The notes: generated from the sequence alone by a model not told the origin. DNA of 64,000 bases from an uncultured Ruminococcus sp. (GCA_902776945.1 CACYSH010000024.1:34223-98222), one strand, 5' to 3'; positions 9,646-18,362 are shown, counted from the first letter of the stretch. Program-made: numbers and translations.

Positions 9646-10158
9646 CTATATTTTCACTGATATTGTTATATCTTCGTACTCGCTGAAGCTATTTGAAGAC
9701 TTTTGCCTCTCAAATACTGATAAGTTTGAAGCCTTTGAGTTCAGATTGTACTCGGCTTTCACGCCGTTCTCCGTTTGCGTGAGATAAAGCTCGCAGTCAA
9801 AGCGCGTCACCTGATGCCAGTCCCAGTGCATTATTGACACCTGCACGGGGCGGTCACATTCGGGTATATCCAGCTCGTATTCGTACATTGTCTTTTCCCC
9901 CGCCACGTCGGAGATAGTGACGGTGTTTCCGTCCTTGCCGAGGTTAAGGTCTCTCTTACCGCCTACGGTGCGGGAAAAGTCGGTTATGGTCACGCTGCTT
10001 ACATCCACCGGTTCGCCGTCGAGGTAAACGCTCACGGTGCCTTTTATCCTCGCGCTGCCGAAGTAGAGCCGCCCCCTTTCGGGAGAGAGACACACACACG
10101 CCGCCGCGAAAAGCACAATGCACAGCACTATTATTATCGCTTTGCTTTTCTTTTTCAT
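9646..10158 (-). CDS. Unknown exported or membrane-anchored protein
   Basis: The 170-residue product is not recognised. It has an N-terminal hydrophobic segment (residues 7-23) after MKKKSK, ending AAACVC, which could be a weak lipobox or a plain membrane anchor. The remainder is a polar, probably beta-rich domain beginning IKGTVSVYLDGEPVDVSSV. It sits 21 bp before glgP inside the glycogen operon. Nothing in it suggests an enzyme. Its place in a cytoplasmic glycogen operon is odd for an exported protein. Confidence 0.7.
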   Translation of the reverse strand: MKKKSKAIIIVLCIVLFAAACVCLSPERGRLYFGSARIKGTVSVYLDGEPVDVSSVTITDFSRTVGGKRDLNLGKDGNTVTISDVAGEKTMYEYELDIPECDRPVQVSIMHWDWHQVTRFDCELYLTQTENGVKAEYNLNSKASNLSVFERQKSSNSFSEYEDITISVKI

Positions 10159-10187
10159 TTGCGCCTTAAAACGCTCTCCCCTTTACA

Positions 10188-10688
10188 TTATACCGCCACA
10201 TTATCGAAATTCAGCCGCGAGATCTCCCCCGCCGCCGTCAGTACGCCGTGGTGGTTCTCACTCATTATCCATTCCAGCTTTTTGGAAACAATATACATCT
10301 CATGAAAGCCCCAGCCTTCAAGAATTATCCGCGAGATCTCCTCCGCAAAACCCTCATATACCCAATATTTGTAATAAAGCGCGTTCGGGTCGGTGCAGCC
10401 GTCCTCGTAAAGCACATAAAAGCTCTCGTCCGGCGGGAGTATCTTCGGCAGACGTACTATCCACGTTTCGTCTCGCGGCACAACGCTGTTCTGCCTGAGC
10501 TTCGGCGAGTAGCCGTCGATATTCGCCCAATGCAGGTCGTTCCGATAGGTCGTTGTCTTGTCGGCGAATTTGTCCTCAATGCGTATTAATACGTCCTGCC
10601 ATTCGGTCTTTCCAACCTCGTGAAAGCGGGCGCGGTCGATATTGCATTCTTTGATAATTTCTTCTATCTCGCTGCGGATACTGTTCAT
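10188..10688 (-). CDS. Unknown cytoplasmic protein in glycogen operon
   Basis: The 166-residue product is not recognised. No signal peptide or membrane segment is seen. It is acidic and rich in aromatic residues (WVYEGFAEEISRIILEGWGF). The frame is open to 10856, but ATG 10688 is preferred because it overlaps the malQ stop by ATGA, with AAGG just upstream. This coupling implies co-translation with malQ. A small immunity-like or regulatory protein is possible but unsupported. Confidence 0.7.
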   Translation of the reverse strand: MNSIRSEIEEIIKECNIDRARFHEVGKTEWQDVLIRIEDKFADKTTTYRNDLHWANIDGYSPKLRQNSVVPRDETWIVRLPKILPPDESFYVLYEDGCTDPNALYYKYWVYEGFAEEISRIILEGWGFHEMYIVSKKLEWIMSENHHGVLTAAGEISRLNFDNVAV

Positions 10689-12202
10689 TTCGCCTTCTTT
10701 GTCTTTTCGGATTTGGGTTTCGGCTCGGGAACGATACGCCCGTATGTCTCGGTAAGACTGCGTATGCGCTCTGCCAGCTCGTCTGTCAGCTCGCCGCCGA
10801 CCATTCGCCACTGCCAGTTGCCGCCCAGCGTCGAGGGGATATTCATTCTCGCCCACGAATCAAGCTCTAAAAAGTCCTGCATCTGCGCTACCGCCGTTTC
10901 GGCTATGCTGCCCCATGCGGCGCGTATCATCGCCCACGGAATTTCGTTATTGCGCTTGATATTCAGGTACTCGCGGCAGTATTTGAGCGTTTTGCGCTTG
11001 TTCCCGTGTACCCAGCCCATTGCCGTTTCGTTGTCGTGAGTACCCGTGTAGCACACGCAGTTGCTGCTTGTGTAATTGTGCGGCAGATAGGGATTTGCCG
11101 CGTCCGAATCAAACGCGAATTGCAGGACTTTCATGCCCGGATAACCCGACGCTTTCAGCAGCTTTGCGACCTCCTTTGTGATGAAGCCCAAGTCCTCCGC
11201 GATTATGCTCTGCTTTCCGAGCGCGTCTTTCATCGCATTGAAGAGCTTCATGCCGGGACCCTTGCGCCATTCGCCGATAACCGCGTCCTCGTTGCCGTAG
11301 GGAATGCAATAATAGCTCTCGAAGCCGCGGAAGTGGTCTATCCTCACCATATCGTAGGTGGTGCAGGCGGCTTTCAGGCGCTCGATCCACCATGCAAAGC
11401 CCTGTTCCTCGTGATAGTCCCAGCGGTAGAGCGGGTTCCCCCAGAGCTGACCCTTTTTTGCGAAAACGTCGGGGGGACAGCCCGCAACGTCAATAGGCTT
11501 TCTGTCCTCGTCAAGCAGGAAAAGCTCGGGCTGCGTCCACACCTCCACGCTGTCGTAGGCAACATAGATCGGTATATCGCCGATGAAATTTATCCCCAGC
11601 CCGTTGACGTAGGCTTTGAGCGAGTGCCACTGCACCGAATATTCGTATTGCAGAAAGGCGTGGAAATCAACGTCCTCGGCGTACTTTTCGAAAGCCGCCG
11701 CGACTGCTTCCGGCTCGCGCAGTCGGAGAGGCTCCTCCCAGTCGTACCAAGCCTTGCCGCCGTGAGCGAATTTCAGCGCCATGAAAAGTCCGTAATCCTT
11801 CACCCACGGATTTTCCGCGATAAATTCTTCAAGCTCCGCGCCGCCCTTTTTGGCGTAAGCCTTGTAAGCCTTTTTGAGAATCGGGTAGAGCTTTTCGTAG
11901 ATAAAGCCGTAATCAACAACGCTCGGGTCGCCCCATTTGATGTTCTTGTAGTCCTTCGGTTTCAGAAGACCGTCCTTTTCGAGCGTTTCGAGGTCGATGA
12001 AGTAGGGATTCCCCGCGAACACCGAAAAGCTCTGATAGGGTGAATCGCCGTAGCTTGTCGGGGAAACAGGCAATATCTGCCAGTAATGCTGACCCGCCTT
12101 TTTAAGAAAATCTGCGAAAGCATACGCTTCTTTGCCGAGTTTTCCTATGCCGTATTCGCCCGAAAGTGACGATATATGAAGTAATATTCCGCTTGCACGC
12201 AT
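10685..12202 (-). CDS. malQ: 4-alpha-glucanotransferase (amylomaltase)
   Basis: The GH77 enzyme has 505 residues. It transfers alpha-1,4 glucan segments between maltodextrins and releases glucose. The nucleophile lies in MVRIDHFRGFESYY (about D289) and the acid/base in IIAEDLGFI near residue 340. The N-terminus RASGILLHISSLSGEYGIGKLG and the late YTGTHDNETAMGW are typical of the family. First gene of a four-gene minus-strand operon ending with glgP, and it has a perfect promoter. ATG 12202 is the only sensible start. Confidence 0.97.
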   Translation of the reverse strand: MRASGILLHISSLSGEYGIGKLGKEAYAFADFLKKAGQHYWQILPVSPTSYGDSPYQSFSVFAGNPYFIDLETLEKDGLLKPKDYKNIKWGDPSVVDYGFIYEKLYPILKKAYKAYAKKGGAELEEFIAENPWVKDYGLFMALKFAHGGKAWYDWEEPLRLREPEAVAAAFEKYAEDVDFHAFLQYEYSVQWHSLKAYVNGLGINFIGDIPIYVAYDSVEVWTQPELFLLDEDRKPIDVAGCPPDVFAKKGQLWGNPLYRWDYHEEQGFAWWIERLKAACTTYDMVRIDHFRGFESYYCIPYGNEDAVIGEWRKGPGMKLFNAMKDALGKQSIIAEDLGFITKEVAKLLKASGYPGMKVLQFAFDSDAANPYLPHNYTSSNCVCYTGTHDNETAMGWVHGNKRKTLKYCREYLNIKRNNEIPWAMIRAAWGSIAETAVAQMQDFLELDSWARMNIPSTLGGNWQWRMVGGELTDELAERIRSLTETYGRIVPEPKPKSEKTKKAK

Positions 12203-12248
12203 AACATTTCATTCCTTTCGTTGATAAGAAAAAGATTGTAACAAAAAT

Positions 12249-12277
12249 ATTATAGCATACTTTATGGCTTTTGTCAA
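12249..12277 (-). promoter_or_regulatory. Consensus sigma-A promoter of malQ operon
   Basis: On the minus strand TTGACA, 17 bp, TATAAT: both boxes match consensus. No operator palindrome is obvious around it. Confidence 0.88.
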
Positions 12278-12319
12278 TTATTCACGAAAATTTATTGATA
12301 ACTTATATCAGCATTTTTG

Positions 12320-12502
12320 TTATACTGCCCTCTATTCCAAATGCCGCAACAGATCCGTGCAGAGGCGGATTTTATCAAGGCGCTTGCACGATCACGTTCG
12401 TGCCACCGCAGGCGGGCTGTCGCCCTTCAAGTGTGTGCAAATACAGAGAAAATTCGCCTGTGTGCGAATACATTGTGGAATTTGGAATAGAGGGCAGTAT
12501 AA
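12320..12502. mobile_element. MITE-like element with 23-bp perfect inverted ends
   Basis: The ends TTATACTGCCCTCTATTCC (continuing AAAT) at 12320-12342 and 12480-12502 are exact inverted copies. The 183-bp element has no coding frame of note. TA stands at both outer edges, as expected of Tc1/mariner/IS630-type insertion. A lone end with the same sequence lies at 44809-44830. It fills most of the 313-bp gap between malQ and thiE. Confidence 0.75.
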
Positions 12503-12515
12503 ATGCGCGGGCAAA

Positions 12516-13148
12516 TCAAAACTTTTCCAAAATCCCCTTCATCTCACGGGCGGCGGATTCGGGGTCTTTATCGGCGATAATGTCCGAGATGACCGCCGCG
12601 CCGTCTATCCCCATTCCCGCGAAAGTCAGCACGTTCGAGCGCTTCACCCCGCCTATAATGACTATCGGGATATTGACAGCGGCGCGTATGGCGGCAAGGT
12701 TTTCCCGCGTGTTGGGCTTTGCGTCGGTCTTGGTCGAGGTAACGAACATCGCCCCCACCCCGAGATAATCAGCGCCGTCAGCCTGCGCTTTCACGGCTTG
12801 CCCGACAGTCGGCGCGGTTATGCCTATTATCTTGTCAGCGCCCATGATACGGCGGGCAACATCGCACGGAATGTCGCTCTGCCCGAGATGAACGCCCGCC
12901 GCGCCCGCCGCCAGAGCAACATCAAGCCGGTCGTCGATGATAAGCGGCTTGCCGAAGCTGTCCGTCACCCGCTTTACCCGCACGGCAAGCTCGTAAAGCT
13001 CCCGCGAGGAGGCGTTTTTCTCCCTCAGCTGGATAATGTCGGCACCGCCGCGCAGCACGGCAGCAACGCTTTCCTCAACGGTGGAGTGGGTCATAAGTCC
13101 GCTGTCGGTGCAGATGTACAATTCGTAGCTGATGTTATTTTTATTCAT
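12516..13148 (-). CDS. thiE: Thiamine-phosphate synthase
   Basis: The TIM-barrel enzyme has 210 residues and joins the hydroxymethylpyrimidine pyrophosphate and thiazole phosphate moieties into thiamine phosphate. Family marks in order are QLREKNAS (about 40), LIIDDRLDVALAAGAAGVHLGQ (68-90), IGITAPT, GADYLGVGAMFVTSTK and PIVIIGGV. ATG 13148 has GGAGAGC a few bases upstream. No other thiamine gene and no TPP riboswitch is visible nearby, so thiE is isolated here between a MITE and a repeat block. Confidence 0.95.
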   Translation of the reverse strand: MNKNNISYELYICTDSGLMTHSTVEESVAAVLRGGADIIQLREKNASSRELYELAVRVKRVTDSFGKPLIIDDRLDVALAAGAAGVHLGQSDIPCDVARRIMGADKIIGITAPTVGQAVKAQADGADYLGVGAMFVTSTKTDAKPNTRENLAAIRAAVNIPIVIIGGVKRSNVLTFAGMGIDGAAVISDIIADKDPESAAREMKGILEKF

Positions 13149-13224
13149 GGTATGCTCTCCTTTTGGCGTTTATACTTTAAATTTGGAATATCAAACGGCT
13201 TGCCCCCGCCGCTTGCCCGGTTTT

Positions 13225-13612
13225 GCAATGCGCGGTATGTAGGGGCGCACCTATGTGTGCGCCCGTGTCTTGCCCCGTCCGAACTATTTTTCAAACCTTC
13301 GCGCAATTCTTGTAGGGCTGGGGCTTGCTCCTGTCCGTGAATTTCCCCGCCTTTGCGATTTTGCAGACATTCGCGCTATTATTTGCGAAAATCGCCTGTC
13401 TGAACTACGTTCAGACCGCTCTTCTCGCAAATTAAAATCGGCAATTTGCTTGTTTCCGCTCATTTTTGCAGATTCATTCACTTTGCTTGTTTTTGTTGCT
13501 CTTTCTTAAAATTGCCGATTTTAATTTTGGACTTAACGTCTTCTCTTTTCCGTAAACTTGCTGATGCCGCCGGCTTTTGTGGGGGAAACCCTTCTGAAGA
13601 AGGGTTACCATT
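13225..13612. repeat. Repeat block with copy 1 of the 19-bp-stem family
   Basis: The part from about 13230 holds short GC palindromes of the GTAGGGGCGCACC type. The core is a perfect 19-bp inverted repeat, AAATTAAAATCGGCAATTT at 13429-13447 and its complement at 13509-13527, around a 61-base loop. It is followed by a conserved tail (GACTTAACGTCTTCTCTTTT) and the hairpin AACCCTTCTGAAGAAGGGTT. The stretch 13423-13612 is almost identical to 38559-38749. No gene is seen in it. Confidence 0.8.
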
Positions 13613-13653
13613 CCCGCACATAGTCAAGTCATTAAAATTCTGCATAAAAATGC

Positions 13654-13682
13654 TTGATTTTTATATCGCTTTATGTTATAAT
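13654..13682 (+). promoter_or_regulatory. Sigma-A promoter of GH3 gene
   Basis: TTGATT, 17 bp, TATAAT, 40 bp before the start codon. Confidence 0.7.
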
Positions 13683-13721
13683 TGTCAAAAGGGCTTTTGC
13701 CCGCATGAAAGGATGACTAAT

Positions 13722-16478
13722 ATGCTTGAAAATAATATGAAACTCGACTGGAACAAATACCTCGAAAAGGCGGCGGAGGTCTGCGCCGACGGCATCGTTA
13801 TGCTCAAAAACGATAACGCCGCACTCCCCCTCTCCCGCACGGAAACTATCGCCGTTTTCGGGCGCATTCAGCTGAATTACTACAAAAGCGGCACAGGCTC
13901 CGGCGGAATGGTGAACGTCTCAAAGGTCACGGGCGTTATTGACGGTCTCACCGAACAGGGCGCAAAGCTCGATACCGAACTTCTTGACGTTTACAAAAAG
14001 TGGGTCGAGGAAAATCCGTTCGATCTCGGCGGCGGCTGGGGCAGCGAACCCTGGTGCCAGAAGGAAATGCCCCTCACCGACGAGCTTGTTTTCAAATCCG
14101 CCGCCCGCTCCGACGCGGCTGTAATAATCATCGGCAGAACGGCGGGCGAGGAGCAGGACAACAAGGCGGAGGAAGGCTCGTTCCTGCTGACGGCGGGCGA
14201 GCGCGATATGCTCCGTATCGTGCGGGCGCATTTTAAGCGCGTTATCGTGCTGCTGAACGTCGGCAATACTATTGATATGGGCTTTGTTGACGAGTTCTCC
14301 CCCGACGCGGTGCTGTATATATGGCAGGGCGGCATGACGGGCGGCACCGGCGCGGCGCGGGTGCTTCTGGGCGACGTTTCCCCGGGCGGCAGACTTCCCG
14401 ACACTATCGCCCTCGACATCGCCGACCACCCCGCCGACAAGTATTTTTACGGCAGGGAGCGCAATATTTACGCGGAGGATATTTTCGTCGGCTACCGCTA
14501 TTTCGAGACCTTCGCCCGCGACAAGGTGCGCTATCCGTTCGGGTTCGGGCTTTCCTACACCGATTTCGAGGTGAACGCGGCGGGCGCATTCGACCAAAAC
14601 GCGGGGCTTGTCACCGTTACCGCAAATGTCAAGAACATCGGCAGGGTAAGCGGAAAAAACTCGGTGCTTGTCTACTGCGAAGCGCCTAACGGCAGGCTCG
14701 GCAAGGCGGCGCGGGTTCTCTGCGGCTTTGACAAAACGGACGTACTTTCCCCCGACGAAAGCCAGAAGCTCACGATAGAGATCCCCTTTGCCGCCTTTGC
14801 TTCATACGACGACAGCGGCGTTACGGGTCACGCCTGTTCGTGGCTGCTCGAAAAGGGCGAATATCGTTTTTACGCGGGCGGAGATGTGCGAAATGCGGCG
14901 GAGTTCTTCTCATTCGCGCTTGACGAGGACATTGTGATAAGTCGGCTGAGTCAGCAGCTTGCGCCGGTTACACCGTTCGAACGTATGGTAAATAACGGCG
15001 GTGACACCCCCGCATTTCAGCCCGTGCCGCTTTCGCAGACGGACGAATCCGCCGAAAGAAAAGCCGCTCTCCCCGCCGAAGACGTTCCCGCGGGCAGCGG
15101 CGAAAGCTCTGTCAGGCTGGGCGATGTGGCGAACGGCAAAAACACTCTCGGCGAATTTATCGACCAACTCACAGACGACGACCTTTGCTGTCTTGTGCGC
15201 GGCGAGGGTATGTGTTCGCCGAAGGTAACTCCGGGCACGGCGGCGGCATTCGGCGGCGTATCGGACAGGCTGGCGGCGCTTGGCGTTCCCTGCGGCTGCT
15301 GCTCGGACGGTCCTTCGGGAATGCGGCTCGACTGCGGCACAAAGGCTTTCAGTCTGCCGAACGGAACGCTTATCGCCTCGACCTTCGACAAGCGCATCAC
15401 GCGGGAGCTTTTCTCTTTCACCGGTATGGAAATGGCAGCCAATCACGTTGAATGTCTGCTGGGTCCCGGCATGAATATCCACCGCCACCCGCTGAACGGC
15501 AGGAATTTCGAATATTTCTCGGAAGACCCGTTCTTAACGGGCAGTATGGCGGCGGCGGAGCTGAAAGGTCTGCACAGCGCGGGCGTTGAAGGCACGGTCA
15601 AGCATTTCTGCGGCAACAATCAGGAAACGAACCGCCATTTCATCGACAGCGTTATTTCCGAACGCGCTCTGCGTGAGATTTATCTCAAAGGCTTTGAAAT
15701 CGCGATAAAAGAAGGCGGCGGGCGCTCGGTAATGACGACCTACGGGCAGGTAAACGGCTTGTGGACGGCGGGCAGCTTCGCGCTTAACACAGGGATCCTG
15801 CGCGGCGAATGGGGCTTTGACGGCTTTGTGATGACGGACTGGTGGGCGAACATCAACCGCCGCGGCGCTGCTCCCGACAAGGGCGACCTTGCGGCGATGG
15901 TCGCGGCGCAGAACGACGTTTACATGGTCTGCGCGGACAGCGTGAACCACCCCGACGATCTTAAAGCGGCTCTTGCTGACGGACGTTTATCCCGCTTTGA
16001 GCTGCGGCGTTCGGCGGAAAACATTTTGAAATTCCTGATGAACAGCCGCGCCATGAAACGCCTGCTCGGCACGGCGGGCGAGGTCGAAGTGATAAACAAG
16101 CCCGACGAGAGCGAGACCGAAAACTCCGGCACCGACGTTTTCGGGCTTGACGGAAGAGCGGTCATTGACCTGAGCGGGGTAAAGACGGGTCGTGGCAGCG
16201 ACTATTCTTTCACGCTCGATGTGAAGAAGCCGGGCGCACACAAATTCACGCTGACTGCAAGCTCGATGATGAGCGAAACGGCACAGATGAACGTCACTTT
16301 GTACAGCTTAGGGACGGCGTTCGGGACGTTCACTTTTAATGGCACGGGCGGAAAGCCTGTGTCGTTCACGGCGGAGAATGTGCCGTTGTTCTCGCGTTAT
16401 TCGATAATCAGGATACATTGCAGCACGGGCGGGCTTGATCTGATAAGCCTTGAAGCGGAATGCACGCAGCCGTACTGA
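13722..16478 (+). CDS. GH3 beta-glucosidase with inverted domain order
   Basis: The product has 918 residues. It would remove terminal beta-glucosyl (or related) units from oligosaccharides. The domains run in reverse of the common GH3 order: the (alpha/beta)6 C-type domain comes first (GIVMLKNDNAALPLS near residue 25), then a fibronectin-III-like segment (about 290-420), then the TIM-barrel with KHFCGNNQE and the nucleophile in VMTDWW (D706). A C-terminal beta-rich module (VIDLSGVKTGRGSDYSFTLD) resembles a carbohydrate-binding domain. ATG 13722 is chosen for AAAGGA eight bases upstream; the frame is open to 13446 only because the repeat block happens to be open. There is no signal peptide, so it acts on imported sugars. 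Confidence 0.93.
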   Translation: MLENNMKLDWNKYLEKAAEVCADGIVMLKNDNAALPLSRTETIAVFGRIQLNYYKSGTGSGGMVNVSKVTGVIDGLTEQGAKLDTELLDVYKKWVEENPFDLGGGWGSEPWCQKEMPLTDELVFKSAARSDAAVIIIGRTAGEEQDNKAEEGSFLLTAGERDMLRIVRAHFKRVIVLLNVGNTIDMGFVDEFSPDAVLYIWQGGMTGGTGAARVLLGDVSPGGRLPDTIALDIADHPADKYFYGRERNIYAEDIFVGYRYFETFARDKVRYPFGFGLSYTDFEVNAAGAFDQNAGLVTVTANVKNIGRVSGKNSVLVYCEAPNGRLGKAARVLCGFDKTDVLSPDESQKLTIEIPFAAFASYDDSGVTGHACSWLLEKGEYRFYAGGDVRNAAEFFSFALDEDIVISRLSQQLAPVTPFERMVNNGGDTPAFQPVPLSQTDESAERKAALPAEDVPAGSGESSVRLGDVANGKNTLGEFIDQLTDDDLCCLVRGEGMCSPKVTPGTAAAFGGVSDRLAALGVPCGCCSDGPSGMRLDCGTKAFSLPNGTLIASTFDKRITRELFSFTGMEMAANHVECLLGPGMNIHRHPLNGRNFEYFSEDPFLTGSMAAAELKGLHSAGVEGTVKHFCGNNQETNRHFIDSVISERALREIYLKGFEIAIKEGGGRSVMTTYGQVNGLWTAGSFALNTGILRGEWGFDGFVMTDWWANINRRGAAPDKGDLAAMVAAQNDVYMVCADSVNHPDDLKAALADGRLSRFELRRSAENILKFLMNSRAMKRLLGTAGEVEVINKPDESETENSGTDVFGLDGRAVIDLSGVKTGRGSDYSFTLDVKKPGAHKFTLTASSMMSETAQMNVTLYSLGTAFGTFTFNGTGGKPVSFTAENVPLFSRYSIIRIHCSTGGLDLISLEAECTQPY

Positions 16479-16484
16479 TATAGA

Positions 16485-16753
16485 AAAAGTACCTCCGCCA
16501 ACTCTGACGGAACACCCGCGAAGCGGAACCGGGGTCAAGGGGCTTCGCCCCTTGCGGGGTATGGGGCAGCGCCCCATACGGAATCAAGCCGCGCATAGTC
16601 AAACCGACCGCCTTGCAGAACTGTTCGCGCGGCTTGCGGCACGAACGAAGTTCGTGCAACCTTTGTGCGAAGTGAGCGGAGCGAACGAGCGGTCTGTGCG
16701 GTCTGCACTTTCTTATCGGTGAGGCAGAGCGCGGTCAGCACTTTCTTTGGAGC
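16485..16753. repeat. GC-rich repeat block inside a duplicated terminator arm
   Basis: The left half-hairpin AAAAGTACCTCCGCCA at 16485 recurs at 16754, where it is part of a full hairpin. Between them lies a block with CGAAGCGGAACCGGGGTCA and GGGGCTTCGCCCC. Related sequence lies inverted at about 48560-48745. The palindrome GCACGAACGAAGTTCGTGC is at 16639-16657. No gene is seen. Confidence 0.65.
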
Positions 16754-16793
16754 AAAAGTACCTCCGCCAAAAATGACGGAGGTACTTTTATTA
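16754..16793 (+). terminator. Rho-independent terminator downstream of GH3 gene
   Basis: AAAAGTACCTCCG and CGGAGGTACTTTT form a 13-bp stem around a 10-base loop, followed by ATTAATT. Confidence 0.75.
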
Positions 16794-16799
16794 ATTATT

Positions 16800-16962
16800 C
16801 TATAAATGAGCGCTCTTTGTTAATTTACACAAATAACCATTGTTTTATAAAGCCTTTTCACCGGGACGGCGGGGGCAATGGCATGAACTTGTTCGTGCAG
16901 CCGCCCTACAAGCCTTGTGATAGTCTGGACTTGTGCAAATTGACGGCGATGCTCATTTATAG
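16800..16962. mobile_element. MITE-like element, CTATAAATGAGC family
   Basis: The 163-bp element has the perfect 12-bp inverted ends CTATAAATGAGC and GCTCATTTATAG. Subterminal segments TTAATTTACACAAATAA and TGCAAATTGACGGC are shared with other copies (25262, 53843, 44942, 52355). The palindrome GCATGAACTTGTTCGTGC sits inside at 16881-16898. It ends 13 bp from the aspartokinase stop. Confidence 0.7.
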
Positions 16963-16975
16963 TTCAAATGCTCAA

Positions 16976-18295
16976 TTACAGTCTCTGAAGCACAAATATC
17001 TCGTAAATAGCGTTGCAAGCCTTCTCGAAATCCTTCTCATTAACGCCGATGATGATGTTCAGCTCACTCGAACCCTGGTCTATCATCTTTACATTGACAT
17101 GAGCATGAGCCAGCGCCGAGAAAATACGTCCCGCCGTGCCGCGCTCACTCTTCATACCTCTTCCGACTACCGCAATAAGCGCAAGGTCGGTCTCGATGTC
17201 GATAAGGTCGGGGTGACAGTTGCGGTGCAGACCCGCGAGAATTTCCTGCTCCTTTTCGGCAAACTCCGACTGATGAACGATAACGCTCATGGTGTCGATA
17301 CCCGAAGGCATATGCTCGAACGAAACGCCGTTCTTCTCGAACTGTTCAAGCACTCTCCTGCCGAAACCAAGCTCGTTATTCATCATATCTTTTTCGATAT
17401 TGACAACCGCAAAGCCCTTCTTGCCCGCAATGCCCGTAATGGTATAAAGCGGCTTCTGACTGGTGGTGTCAACGATGAACGTGCCGGGGTCGCCGGGCTT
17501 GTTGGTGTTCTTGATGTTTATCGGAATGCCCGCCTTGCGCACGGGGAAAATAGCGTCCTCGTGGAAAACAGAAGCGCCCATGTAGGAAAGCTCGCGCAGT
17601 TCACGATAGGTTATCGTGCGGATAGGCTGAGGGTCGTTGACAATTCTCGGGTCGCATACGAGGAATCCCGAAGTGTCCGTCCAGTTTTCGTAAAGGTCTG
17701 CGCCCGTGCCTGCCGCAACGATAGAACCCGTGATGTCCGAGCCGCCGCGTGAGAACGTCTTTATAGTATCGTTCGGCATACTTCCGTAAAAGCCCGGAAC
17801 TACTGCGCGTTCGATGTCTTTCAGCCTTTCGCCGACCGCCGCAAAGGTGCGGTCAGAATCAAAGCTGCCGTCCTCGGCGAAGAAAACCATTTCTGCGGGG
17901 TCAACAAAGGTATAGCCCAGATAAGCCGCGAGGACAAGACCGTTTAAATATTCGCCTCTCGAAGCGGCGTAATCGCGACCCGCCTTACCGATAAAGCAAG
18001 CCTTAATGGTATCAAATTCCTTTTCAATATCAATATCAATATTAAGCTCGCCTATAATGCTGTAATAGCGCTCTTTGATAGCGTCAAATTCCTTGTCGAA
18101 GTTCTTGCCCTTTGCCGCCAGCTCATAGCAGCCGTAGAGCATATCTGTTACCTTTGTATCCGCCGCGAAGCGCTTACCGGGTGCGCTCGGAACGACATAT
18201 CTTCTCGATTCGTCCGAGTGGATAATATCTGCGACCTTGCGGAACTGCTCCGCGCTTGCAAGCGAACTGCCGCCGAACTTTACTACCTTTACCAT
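16976..18295 (-). CDS. lysC: Aspartokinase
   Basis: The product has 439 residues. It phosphorylates aspartate, the first step to lysine, threonine and methionine. The amino-acid-kinase domain carries VKFGGSSLA at residues 4-12 and FSRGGSDITGSIVAAG near 180. Two ACT domains fill about residues 300-439 (LIAVVGRGM, MIDQGSSELNIIIGV) and normally give feedback control by lysine or threonine. It is a single-function protein without homoserine dehydrogenase. The leader is only about 60 bases, too short for a lysine riboswitch, and none is seen. Confidence 0.95.
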   Translation of the reverse strand: MVKVVKFGGSSLASAEQFRKVADIIHSDESRRYVVPSAPGKRFAADTKVTDMLYGCYELAAKGKNFDKEFDAIKERYYSIIGELNIDIDIEKEFDTIKACFIGKAGRDYAASRGEYLNGLVLAAYLGYTFVDPAEMVFFAEDGSFDSDRTFAAVGERLKDIERAVVPGFYGSMPNDTIKTFSRGGSDITGSIVAAGTGADLYENWTDTSGFLVCDPRIVNDPQPIRTITYRELRELSYMGASVFHEDAIFPVRKAGIPINIKNTNKPGDPGTFIVDTTSQKPLYTITGIAGKKGFAVVNIEKDMMNNELGFGRRVLEQFEKNGVSFEHMPSGIDTMSVIVHQSEFAEKEQEILAGLHRNCHPDLIDIETDLALIAVVGRGMKSERGTAGRIFSALAHAHVNVKMIDQGSSELNIIIGVNEKDFEKACNAIYEIFVLQRL

Positions 18296-18362
18296 AACCG
18301 TATCATTCCCTTACACAAATAATATAAATTTCAGAGAAAACCTCTCTTTGACGTACCTTTAT

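Noticed and set aside
13149-13225. TPP riboswitch before thiE
   Set aside because: No CTGAGA or ACCTGA-type conserved elements are seen upstream of the start.
11006-13340. Plus-strand frames of about 345 and 358 codons across malQ and thiE
   Set aside because: Antisense shadows; the second also runs through a MITE and a repeat block.
13446-13721. N-terminal extension of the GH3 enzyme
   Set aside because: The extension is translated repeat DNA that also occurs at 38600 and covers the promoter at 13654.
18296-18360. Lysine riboswitch before aspartokinase
   Set aside because: The leader is only about 60 bases and shows no L-box features.
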